DNA of 7,397 bases from Synergistales bacterium Syner_01 (GTDB lineage: Bacteria > Synergistota > Synergistia > Synergistales > Aminobacteriaceae). The notes below the pieces were generated by a model. The model saw only the letters and a list, made by a program, of their open reading frames with translations, was not told the origin of the DNA and did no database searches. How positions within the stretch are numbered: the stretch's first letter is position 1; the number at the start of each line of letters is the position of its first letter. Location of the stretch: the NCBI GenBank assembly GCA_001604435.1, contig LVBO01000326.1, forward strand, positions 1 through 7,397, written 5' to 3'. This document shows, piece after piece, positions 1 through 6,115 of the stretch. Made by a program: the position numbers and the translations under genes.

Positions 1-1174
1 GTTCCACATGAACGAGGGGCATGCGGGCTTCCTCACGCTCGAACTCATGAGGGAGCAAGGCTACTTCGACATCGAGAAGATCAGGGAGCAGGTCATCTTC
101 ACGACGCATACCCCGGTTCCGGCAGGGCACGACTTCTTCCGTTTCGACCTTGTGGACAAGGTGATCTCGACAGAGGCGCTCTCCAATCTCAAGAGGATGC
201 TCCCGAACTCCGACGGCGTTTCCATGACCGAACTGGGCATCCGTTTCAGCCGTTACGTCAACGCCGTGTCGAAAAAGCACGCCGAGGTCAGCCGGAACAT
301 GTTCGCCATGCCGGAGATAGATTGGGTCACCAACGGCGTCCATCCGGGCACATGGGTGAGCACGGGTATGCGCAGGCTCTTCAATGCCCATATTCCGGGC
401 TGGGAGAACGATCCCGGACGGCTCGTCCAGGCGGTGAAAATTCCTCCGGAGGATATCTGGAGCGCGCACCAGGCGTCGAAACTGCGCCTCCTCGCCGGAA
501 TCATGGAGCAAACCGGACAGCAGTTCGAACCTGATATCCTCACCATAGGCTTTGCACGGAGAGCCGCGACCTACAAGCGTGCGGATCTTCTTTTTTCCAA
601 CATGAAACGCCTTCTTGAAGTGACCTCCGGAAAAATCCAGCTCGTCTTCGCGGGGAAAGCGCACCCGAAGGACGACGGAGGCAAGGCGGTTCTCCAACGG
701 CTGCTCAACGCTTCCCAGAAGGTTGGAGAGATGATCCCCATCGTCTTCCTCGAGAACTACGACATGGAAAAGGGAGCGATGATCACGCAGGGCGTCGACC
801 TTTGGCTGAACACGCCGCTCCGTCCGCGGGAAGCGTCCGGGACAAGCGGCATGAAATGCACCCTGAACGGGGTCATGAACTTCTCCGTCCTCGACGGCTG
901 GTGGATCGAGGGGTGGATAGAGGACGTCACCGGATGGTCGATAGGCCCGGATCCCACGGAGTCGGAGATGGTCCACTACGACGAATCCTTGGACGCGAAC
1001 GATCTCTACGACAAGTTGGAGCACAAAATCATCCCGACCTACTACAACAACCGAGAAAAATGGATTTGGATGATGCAGCGGACCATCGCCCTGAACGGGA
1101 GTTTTTTCAACACGCACCGCGTGGTCCGCGAGTACTGCGAGAAGGCGTACAATATAAGCTTCCGGGGGATGTGA
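1..1174 (+). CDS. glgP: Alpha-glucan (glycogen/maltodextrin) phosphorylase, short GT35 type, C-terminal part
   Basis: This enzyme removes glucose from the non-reducing ends of alpha-1,4-glucan with phosphate, giving glucose-1-phosphate in the cytoplasm; it uses pyridoxal phosphate. The reading frame is already open at the window edge (codons from base 2 read Phe-His), so the Met at 8 belongs to the conserved H-(L/M)-NEGHA motif and is not the start. Counting from that Met, I see NGVHPGTW (109-116), GFARRAATYKR (181-191, with R185 and K190 matching the phosphate-binding Arg/Lys of animal phosphorylase by hand alignment), AGKAHPKD (215-222) and EASGTSGMK (275-283). The Lys of that last motif, bases 854-856, is the expected PLP-lysine. 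About 390 residues are visible, and the missing N-terminal half lies upstream. The motif wording fits the shorter phosphorylase branch known from Thermotoga and Thermus rather than the E. coli GlgP/MalP type. glgA follows six bases after the TGA, indicating co-transcription. The family call is firm; whether the substrate is glycogen or maltodextrin rests on gene context. Confidence 0.95.
   Translation, partial: FHMNEGHAGFLTLELMREQGYFDIEKIREQVIFTTHTPVPAGHDFFRFDLVDKVISTEALSNLKRMLPNSDGVSMTELGIRFSRYVNAVSKKHAEVSRNMFAMPEIDWVTNGVHPGTWVSTGMRRLFNAHIPGWENDPGRLVQAVKIPPEDIWSAHQASKLRLLAGIMEQTGQQFEPDILTIGFARRAATYKRADLLFSNMKRLLEVTSGKIQLVFAGKAHPKDDGGKAVLQRLLNASQKVGEMIPIVFLENYDMEKGAMITQGVDLWLNTPLRPREASGTSGMKCTLNGVMNFSVLDGWWIEGWIEDVTGWSIGPDPTESEMVHYDESLDANDLYDKLEHKIIPTYYNNREKWIWMMQRTIALNGSFFNTHRVVREYCEKAYNISFRGM
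1164..1169 (+). promoter_or_regulatory. Ribosome binding site of glgA, supporting the GTG start
   Basis: A GGGGGA run sits 11 bases ahead of GTG 1181, inside the last codons of glgP. No in-frame ATG occurs before the conserved KVLHVSPEAVPF segment, so this GTG is the most economical start. The placement inside glgP suggests translational coupling. Confidence 0.6.
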
Positions 1175-1180
1175 TCCGCT

Positions 1181-2647
1181 GTGGCGACAAAACACGATCC
1201 GCGAGCAATCAAGGTTCTTCACGTAAGCCCCGAAGCCGTTCCGTTCTGTAAGGTCGGAGGCTTGGCGGATGTCGCCGGCTCGTTGCCGCCTTCTCTCCGA
1301 AACAGCGGCGCCGACTGCCGCCTGCTTCTTCCCGCGTGGGACGGCGTCCTCGATACGGCGCGCAAGAACGGCCTGAAACTCGTCCGGGTTCCGCGAAGCG
1401 TCGATGTCGCCATCCGCTGGAAGGTGCACAAGGGCACGCTGTGGATGTCCTCCGGCGAGGGGCTTCCCGTCTATTTTCTCGAGTCTCCTTTCTTCGAGGG
1501 GAAACAGATCTATCCTCAGCAGCTTGACTCGGAGTCGGTTCTCCCGTTCGTCTTTCTTTCCCTGGCGGCGCTTGAACTCGCGGATGCCGCCGAATGGTAT
1601 GCGGACGTGATGCATTGTCACGACTGGGGAACGGCCCCGCTGATCAGTGCGCTGCTCTGGCACAGGTACTACAGGTTCATGTTTTCGCAGTACAAAACCG
1701 TCTTCACCATACACAATCTGGCGCATCAGGGGCTCCTCCCGCTGCACTCGCTCCGGGACTGGGGGCTTGTCGACGACGCCTTTACGCTGAACGGGCTGGA
1801 GTTCTATGGAGGCGCCAACCTCATGAAGGGCGCGATCACAGGCGCCTCCGCAGTCACTACCGTCAGCCCGGCGTACTCCCGGGAGATTCAGACGGAAAAC
1901 GGCGGCGTCGGTCTCGGGGGGCTTCTCAGGAGCCACAACTCCAAAATACACGGAATTCTTAACGGCCTGGATACGGAATACTGGAACCCGGCCACGGACA
2001 GCCTGCTTTTCCATAACTACTCCCCGGACGACCTCGCGGGGAAAGCGCAATGCAGGAACACCCTTTTTGATCAACTTGGTTGGAAAGAAGACGGCCGACC
2101 GCTGTTTACCTCGGTCGGCAGGATGGTGGATCAAAAGGGGTTCGATATTCTCTTGCCCTCGATCCAAAGAATGGTCGAATGGGGGTGCAGGCTCTATCTT
2201 GTCGGAAGCGGCCAACACGAATACGAAACCGCAGTTCGGGAAGCCGTCGACAAATGGCCCGACGCCGTCGCATCATTTGTAGGATACGACGAAGAGGTCG
2301 CGCACAAAGCGTACGCCGCCGGAGACTTCTTTCTCATGCCCTCCAAATTCGAACCGTGCGGCCTCTCGCAGCTCATCTCTCTGCGATACGGCGCCCTTCC
2401 TGTTGTCCGCTCCGTAGGAGGACTTGCCGATACCGTCTTCGAGTACGGCTCTCCCGAGGGCAACGGCTTTCTTTTCTCCGAGTATTCCGCGGAAGGTCTT
2501 CTCTCCGCCGTAGGAAGATCGCTCGATGTATTCCGGAACGACGCAACCGGGTACCGCTCCGCTCAAAAAAAAGCGATGCAATCCGATTTTTCCTGGGATC
2601 GTTCGGCGCCGCTCTACCTCGATCTTTATCGTTCACTCCTCCCCTGA
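1181..2647 (+). CDS. glgA: Glycogen synthase, ADP-glucose type (GT5)
   Basis: This enzyme transfers glucose from ADP-glucose to the end of a growing alpha-1,4-glucan in the cytoplasm. The 488-residue product is close to the usual length of about 480. The GT-B fold is shown by an N-terminal Rossmann half with the ADP-glucose loop KVGGLADV (24-31, K24 matching E. coli K15), CHDWG (146-150), TIHNLAHQG (176-184) and NGLD (261-264). The C-terminal half has GRMVDQKG (313-320, with R314 and K319 in the places of the E. coli nucleotide-phosphate-binding Arg/Lys), FEPCGLSQ (390-397, catalytic-type E391) and VRSVGGLADTV (409-419). No key residue is missing. It starts with GTG six bases after the glgP stop and precedes glgC, so the polymerising and precursor-making enzymes are neighbours. 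An A8 run near the 3' end (2565-2572) is the only odd base-level feature. Starch synthase is the same family; the bacterial context makes glycogen the likely product. Confidence 0.97.
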   Translation: MATKHDPRAIKVLHVSPEAVPFCKVGGLADVAGSLPPSLRNSGADCRLLLPAWDGVLDTARKNGLKLVRVPRSVDVAIRWKVHKGTLWMSSGEGLPVYFLESPFFEGKQIYPQQLDSESVLPFVFLSLAALELADAAEWYADVMHCHDWGTAPLISALLWHRYYRFMFSQYKTVFTIHNLAHQGLLPLHSLRDWGLVDDAFTLNGLEFYGGANLMKGAITGASAVTTVSPAYSREIQTENGGVGLGGLLRSHNSKIHGILNGLDTEYWNPATDSLLFHNYSPDDLAGKAQCRNTLFDQLGWKEDGRPLFTSVGRMVDQKGFDILLPSIQRMVEWGCRLYLVGSGQHEYETAVREAVDKWPDAVASFVGYDEEVAHKAYAAGDFFLMPSKFEPCGLSQLISLRYGALPVVRSVGGLADTVFEYGSPEGNGFLFSEYSAEGLLSAVGRSLDVFRNDATGYRSAQKKAMQSDFSWDRSAPLYLDLYRSLLP

Positions 2648-2701
2648 GCGCGCATCGCCCGCGGGAGAACGCACTTCCACATTCGGCAACACCATCTTGA
2701 G

Positions 2702-2710
2702 AAGGAGGGG
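2702..2710 (+). promoter_or_regulatory. Strong ribosome binding site of glgC
   Basis: AAGGAGGGG lies 9 bases before ATG 2720, in the 72-base glgA-glgC gap (2648-2719). I see no convincing -35/-10 pair or T-tailed hairpin in the gap, only a short CCCGCGGG palindrome at 2658-2665. This suggests glgC is read from the upstream promoter but translated from its own strong site. Confidence 0.75.
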
Positions 2711-2719
2711 GGAAACAGC

Positions 2720-4027
2720 ATGCAGACAGGAAAATACGGTCGAACAATGGGAATGGTGCTTGCTGGAGGGAAAGGGGAGCGGCTTATGCCGCTGACGAAA
2801 TACAGAGCAAAACCCGCAGTCCATTTTGCGGCCAAGTATCGCATCGTGGATTTCGCACTTTCCAATCTGGTGAACAGCGGCATCTTCGCTATTTATGTAC
2901 TGGTGCAGTTCAAGAGCCAATCCCTGAACGAACACATCGAAAGAGGATGGCAGTTCGGCGGCGCCCTCCGCGGACGCGACTTTTTCATCACGCTCGTCCC
3001 GGCGCAGATGTGGCGCGGCGAGCACTGGTTCCAGGGGACTGCGGACGCCGTCTATCAAAACCTCCATCTTGTCACGCTCTACGACGCGGACAGAATTTGC
3101 ATCTTCGCCGCCGATCATATCTACAAGATGGATGTGGACCAGATGCTCGAATACCACATGAACAAGCAGGCGGACGTTACCGTGGCAGCAAACGTCGTGC
3201 CGTCGTCCGAGGCCTCGGCTTTCGGATGCATCCACGTCGACGATTCGGGACGCATCATCGACTTCATCGAAAAACCGGCTCAACCTCCCGAGATCCCCGG
3301 CAAGCCGGGATTTTCATACGTCTCCATGGGGAACTATATCTTCGAGCGCGAAATTCTTGAGGAGTCACTCATCGAAGACGCGCATCTCCCTACAAGCCAT
3401 GATTTCGGAAGAGATATCATTCCCAAGCTTGTCCCGAAGGCTCGGATATTCGCGTACGACTTTTCTACGAACGTACTCCCCGGAAAAACACGCTCCTTCT
3501 GGAGAGAGGATAAACCGTACTGGCGCGATGTTGGAACCATCAAGGCATACTGGGAGGCGCACATGGATCTGCTCGACCACGATTCCGAAATGACCTTCTA
3601 CAATCCCCAGTGGCCGATTCGGACCGTGTCCTACGCCGACCCGCCGTCATACGTCTGCCCGGTGAACGGACACGGGTGCTCGGTCCAGAGCACTCTCGCG
3701 GCGGAAGGAAGTCGCGTCCTTGGTTCGAGAGTCGACTCGTCCGTGCTGTCCCGCAACTGCGTGATCATGTCCGGCTCGGACATCGAACAGTCGATCATCG
3801 GCGAAGGCGTCGTCGTCCGCGAAAACTGCCGTCTTCGAAAAGTCATCATCGACAGCCACAACGTGATCCCACCCAATACCGAGATAGGATTCGATCCGGA
3901 GCATGACAGAGAACGGTACGCCGTGGATCCGAATTCCGGCATTATCACCATCGGCATGCCGAAGATGCAGCTTCGCAAATCCATCGAACAGCCGAAGGAA
4001 GGATTCGACTGGTCAAGCTTCAGTTGA
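2720..4027 (+). CDS. glgC: Glucose-1-phosphate adenylyltransferase (ADP-glucose pyrophosphorylase)
   Basis: This enzyme makes ADP-glucose and pyrophosphate from ATP and glucose-1-phosphate, normally the regulated first step of bacterial glycogen synthesis. The 435-residue product matches E. coli GlgC (431). The N-terminal nucleotidyltransferase domain shows LAGGKGERL (14-22), RAKPAV (29-34), YRIVDFALSN (40-49), QGTADAV (105-111), ADHIYKMD (131-138, with D132 at the metal-binding aspartate), IEKP (183-186, with K185 at the glucose-1-phosphate lysine), SMGNYIF (202-208), SHDFG (226-230) and YWRDVGTI (267-274). After about residue 315 the sequence has the alternating small/hydrophobic pattern of the left-handed beta-helix domain (SRVLGS, VIMSGSDIEQSIIGEG, RLRKVIIDSHNVIP). 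E. coli lysine 39 of the fructose-1,6-bisphosphate activator site falls on Tyr28 here, so the activator may differ. The start is set by the strong ribosome binding site at 2702-2710. The gene is last in the glycogen cluster and faces the ligase gene tail to tail. Confidence 0.97.
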   Translation: MQTGKYGRTMGMVLAGGKGERLMPLTKYRAKPAVHFAAKYRIVDFALSNLVNSGIFAIYVLVQFKSQSLNEHIERGWQFGGALRGRDFFITLVPAQMWRGEHWFQGTADAVYQNLHLVTLYDADRICIFAADHIYKMDVDQMLEYHMNKQADVTVAANVVPSSEASAFGCIHVDDSGRIIDFIEKPAQPPEIPGKPGFSYVSMGNYIFEREILEESLIEDAHLPTSHDFGRDIIPKLVPKARIFAYDFSTNVLPGKTRSFWREDKPYWRDVGTIKAYWEAHMDLLDHDSEMTFYNPQWPIRTVSYADPPSYVCPVNGHGCSVQSTLAAEGSRVLGSRVDSSVLSRNCVIMSGSDIEQSIIGEGVVVRENCRLRKVIIDSHNVIPPNTEIGFDPEHDRERYAVDPNSGIITIGMPKMQLRKSIEQPKEGFDWSSFS

Positions 4028-4030
4028 AAA

Positions 4031-4075
4031 TGCAAAGGAGCAGGCGAGCATCCGTACGCCCCCTGCTCCTTTGCA
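4031..4075. terminator. Shared intrinsic terminator between convergent glgC and ligase gene
   Basis: TGCAAAGGAGCAGG (4031-4044) pairs perfectly over 14 bp with CCTGCTCCTTTGCA (4062-4075); the loop is 17 bases and may pair further. It starts three bases after the glgC stop. On the + strand the stem is followed by CATTC, a poor U-tract. On the - strand it is followed by TTTTC. It therefore looks like a two-way terminator that is better for transcripts coming from the ligase gene, whose stop is about 110 bases away. The rest of 4076-4187 shows only a weak 8-bp hairpin and nothing gene-like. Confidence 0.8.
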
Positions 4076-4187
4076 CATTCTCCGTCGATCGCACCCATCG
4101 GTTCATAAAGAAATAAACCGGTGCGGCGGAAAACCCATCCCCCATTCGGGCGCGCTGAAAAAGGGTACGAACGCCTGCCCCGGGTTA

Positions 4188-5831
4188 TTACTTTTCTTTC
4201 CGCTCCGCCTCCGCAATCAGGGCGAGCAGCTCCGGCAGCTGAAACCTCCTGATCTTTCCGAGGCGCGTTTTCGGCAGTTCATCCTGCACCAAGGTAAACT
4301 TCATTATCTTCTTCGCCGACGCAACCCGATGGTTGTACTCGCCGATCACCTCGTGACGAAAGAACTCTTCGGTCGGCCGCTTGCCGCTTTCTTCAAGTTT
4401 TTCAAAATCAGGGAGAATGATGGCGTGCAGCATCCCGTTATAAAGACAGACCGCAACTTCCTTCACCGCGGCAAATCCGGCGAGCAGCTTCGCCTCGATC
4501 TCTTCGGGATTGATGTTCTTCCCGTTTGAAAGCACGATAATATCCTTCTTTCGTCCGGTTACGAAAAGAAAGCCGTCTTCATCCACGAATCCGAGATCTC
4601 CCGTGTGCAGCCAGCCGTCGCGGATTATGGCGGCTGTTTCTTCAGGGCGGTTGTAGTACCCCTTCATTACGTGGCGTCCCCTTACGGTGATTTCCCCCTC
4701 GACGATACGCACTTCGACCGCAGGACAGACGTACCCGCTCGCCCCGACTCTCAAGGTCCCCGGATGCGTAAACGAAATGAGCGGCGCAGTCTCCGTCATC
4801 CCGTAGCCGGTGAGCATGTCGAATCCAAGCGCTTTGAAATCTCTTGCGACATCGTCGTCGATAGCGGCGCCGCCGCAGACCAGGAAGCGGATTTTGCCTC
4901 CGAAACGCTCATGGACCTTTTTGAAGAGGAACTTTGAGAGCGTTGGATTGTCAACTTTTTTCGCCAACGCGAAAAAAGTTCGCGCAAGAAAACTTTCCTG
5001 AATCCTCTCGCGTATCCCCTTTATGAGCATGCTGTAGAAACGAGGAACAGCGACAACCACGGTAACGCCGTTCCGCCGGAGTGTCTCAAGAATATCTTTG
5101 GAGCCTATCGAAGGCGAAAAAACGCAGCACGCGCCCACGAAAAGAGGAGCGAGGATTGTCCCTCCCAGAGGAAGGACGTGATGGATGGGCAGCAACACCA
5201 GAACCCGCGATTCAGGGGTGAAAATCGGAGCGGCTTCGCTCACCGCCCTGACGTTCGCCGAAATATTGGCGAAGGAGATCATAGCCCCCTTCGGACTTCC
5301 GGTGGTACCCGAAGTATAAATTATCAAGGCGGTATCATCGTCGTCCCGTTCGAGAAAATGATCTCCGGAAGCATTCGCTCCCGGAGGAAGAAGACACTCC
5401 TCGAAGACCAGTATCTCGGGAACGTACGAGAGAGCGGAAAGAGATTGTTCGAGCTCGGGCAACTTCCTGCGGGAACAAAAAATTTTCTCTGGTTTACAGT
5501 CGGCGAGGATATACGCCACCTCATCGGCCGGGGACATGTAGTCTATCGGTACCACGGTACAGCCGCTCTCCCAGCCGGCATACATGATATACACCCACTC
5601 CGGCCGGTTCTCCGAGAAAATAGCGACCTTCGTACACGGCGTGCTCGATATGAGTGCGGAGTACCTTGAGATCATAGTGCAAAGCTCGGCATAGGTTACC
5701 GTGCCATCTTTCGAAATTAGCGCGAGTGCGTCGCTGCGTTTCAGGCATATCATCGTGCCGTACCACGAAAACGGAGAGCCGGAAAGAGACTCGTCGTCTT
5801 CATCCAGGATAGCGGATCGGTCATAGAACAT
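4188..5831 (-). CDS. AMP-binding acyl-CoA ligase (long-chain fatty acid-CoA ligase type)
   Basis: This is a member of the ANL adenylating family: it activates a carboxylic acid with ATP to an acyl-AMP, then passes the acyl group to a thiol, most likely CoA. With the start chosen here the protein has 547 residues, normal for the family. Motifs in order are YTSGTTGSPKGA (172-183, ATP P-loop), LPIHHVLP (214-221), GYGMTETAP (342-350), LHTGDLG (408-414, ribose-binding aspartate), VTGRKKDIIVLSNGKNINP (424-442, the hinge region) and LPKTRLGKIRR (519-529), whose K526 is the expected catalytic lysine. All are intact, and the gene ends in tandem TAA stops. The 'GRKKDIIVLSNGKNINPEE' style resembles FAA1/COG1022 long-chain ligases, but the acyl substrate cannot be read from sequence, and transfer to ACP is also possible. 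I chose ATG 5831 because AAGGGGGG lies just ahead and a TATAAT box lies 35 bases upstream. The frame stays open to an ATG at 6092 (634 residues), but the extra 87 residues show no recognisable domain. A perfect inverted repeat lies inside the gene at 4953-4980. Confidence 0.9.
   Translation of the reverse strand: MFYDRSAILDEDDESLSGSPFSWYGTMICLKRSDALALISKDGTVTYAELCTMISRYSALISSTPCTKVAIFSENRPEWVYIMYAGWESGCTVVPIDYMSPADEVAYILADCKPEKIFCSRRKLPELEQSLSALSYVPEILVFEECLLPPGANASGDHFLERDDDDTALIIYTSGTTGSPKGAMISFANISANVRAVSEAAPIFTPESRVLVLLPIHHVLPLGGTILAPLFVGACCVFSPSIGSKDILETLRRNGVTVVVAVPRFYSMLIKGIRERIQESFLARTFFALAKKVDNPTLSKFLFKKVHERFGGKIRFLVCGGAAIDDDVARDFKALGFDMLTGYGMTETAPLISFTHPGTLRVGASGYVCPAVEVRIVEGEITVRGRHVMKGYYNRPEETAAIIRDGWLHTGDLGFVDEDGFLFVTGRKKDIIVLSNGKNINPEEIEAKLLAGFAAVKEVAVCLYNGMLHAIILPDFEKLEESGKRPTEEFFRHEVIGEYNHRVASAKKIMKFTLVQDELPKTRLGKIRRFQLPELLALIAEAERKEK
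4953..4980. repeat. Perfect 12-bp inverted repeat with 4-base loop inside the ligase gene
   Basis: AACTTTTTTCGC (4953-4964), loop CAAC (4965-4968), then GCGAAAAAAGTT (4969-4980). Each arm holds a run of six identical bases. On the ligase strand it encodes T-F-F-A-L-A-K-K-V. In either direction the RNA would form a long but mostly A-U hairpin with no extra T-run after it, so it is not a standard terminator. Confidence 0.85.
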
Positions 5832-5834
5832 CAG

Positions 5835-5842
5835 CCCCCCTT
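5835..5842 (-). promoter_or_regulatory. Ribosome binding site supporting the internal ligase start at 5831
   Basis: Read on the - strand, AAGGGGGG is followed by CTG and then ATG. Spacing is 3-5 bases depending on which Gs pair with 16S rRNA, short but workable. The other in-frame ATGs upstream (5936 and 6092) lack a comparable purine run at the right distance, which favours this start. Confidence 0.6.
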
Positions 5843-5865
5843 GGGATTCGTCAATGTTCTTATTA

Positions 5866-5871
5866 ATTATA
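5866..5871 (-). promoter_or_regulatory. Consensus -10 box (TATAAT) of the ligase promoter
   Basis: The - strand reads TATAAT in a short AT-rich island (5851-5872) that stands out from the GC-rich surroundings. Transcription starting about seven bases on would give a leader of roughly 27 bases before ATG 5831, with the ribosome binding site inside it. At 16-18 bases upstream there is no good TTGACA-like -35 (the sequence is near CCCTTT/ACCCTT), so the promoter may be weak or need an activator. Confidence 0.55.
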
Positions 5872-5884
5872 TCCCATTGCCTCT

Positions 5885-5898
5885 GCGAAAGGGTTCGC
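5885..5898. repeat. Small inverted repeat over the -35 region of the ligase promoter
   Basis: GCGAA (5885-5889), AGGG, TTCGC (5894-5898). It covers exactly where the -35 element of the TATAAT promoter should lie, as a regulator-binding site might. The arms are only 5 bp, so chance is a real alternative. Confidence 0.3.
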
Positions 5899-5962
5899 TT
5901 CAGTGTAAAACTCGAAAAAACGGAAGAGTCGGTCATGGGGTTCGAATCGTCGCCATCCCATC

Positions 5963-5991
5963 TTGAAGCATCTTCCGTACAACCGTATACT
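5963..5991 (+). promoter_or_regulatory. Sigma-70-type promoter of the dipeptidase gene
   Basis: TTGAAG (5963-5968) and TATACT (5986-5991) are separated by exactly 17 bases. Four of six -35 bases and five of six -10 bases match consensus. A start near 5998 gives a leader of about 118 bases before the dipeptidase ATG at 6116. The box lies inside the open frame that would form the long version of the ligase, another reason to read 5832-6115 as a non-coding divergent region. Confidence 0.65.
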
Positions 5992-6005
5992 ACGAACACG
6001 GCATC

Positions 6006-6015
6006 TCTCGCGAGA
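6006..6015. repeat. Ten-base palindrome in the early leader of the dipeptidase transcript
   Basis: TCTCGCGAGA is a perfect self-complementary decamer centred about 12 bases after the predicted transcription start. The position would suit a repressor operator. No regulator gene is in the window and I do not recognise the site as a named operator. Confidence 0.35.
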
Positions 6016-6045
6016 CATATTCCTGATTCCTCCGCCCGACAATAC

Positions 6046-6070
6046 AAGAGAGCGGCAACGTTCTCTTTTT
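6046..6070 (+). terminator. Terminator-like hairpin in the dipeptidase leader (possible attenuator)
   Basis: AAGAGAGCG (6046-6054), loop GCAA (6055-6058), CGTTCTCTT (6059-6067): nine pairs including one G-U, closed by a GNRA-type tetraloop. T-bases run 6066-6070, the first two within the stem. Read on the + strand this has the shape of a short intrinsic terminator, between the promoter and the gene, ending about 45 bases before the ATG. It could instead simply stabilise the 5' end of the mRNA; the stem is modest. On the - strand there is no T-run. Confidence 0.45.
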
Positions 6071-6103
6071 GAGATCGCATAGACGCAGTCAATCCTTTTG
6101 AAA

Positions 6104-6108
6104 GAGGG
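6104..6108 (+). promoter_or_regulatory. Ribosome binding site of the dipeptidase gene
   Basis: GAGGG within AAAGAGGGCG lies seven bases before ATG 6116. It fixes a start that also yields a proper signal peptide. Confidence 0.7.
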
Positions 6109-6115
6109 CGATACC

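Noticed and set aside
8..10. ATG at base 8 as the start of the phosphorylase
   Set aside because: The frame is open upstream and the Met sits inside the conserved H-x-NEGHA motif; the true start lies outside the window.
2658..2665. CCCGCGGG palindrome between glgA and glgC
   Set aside because: No loop, no T-run and expected by chance in GC-rich DNA; not a terminator or clear operator.
2633..3283. 216-codon open frame on the - strand opposite glgA end/glgC
   Set aside because: It overlaps the strongly conserved glgC reading frame, has no recognisable domain, and is explained by GC-rich codon structure on the opposite strand.
4096..4123. CATCGGTT/AACCGGTG hairpin with 12-base loop between glgC and the ligase
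   Set aside because: Eight pairs with one wobble and a large loop, no T-run on either side; too weak to call beside the 14-bp hairpin.
4160..4187. Possible terminator just after the ligase stop (CCC followed by TTTTT on the - strand)
   Set aside because: Only about three G-C pairs can form ahead of the T-run, so no stable stem.
5937..5955. GGGGTTCGAATCG, resembling a tRNA T-loop or an integration site core
   Set aside because: The flanking bases do not form a T-stem and no acceptor, D or anticodon arms are found on either strand.
5854..6072. 72-codon + strand frame ahead of the dipeptidase
   Set aside because: It starts upstream of the predicted promoter, has no ribosome binding site, and spans the promoter and leader hairpin; low-quality composition.
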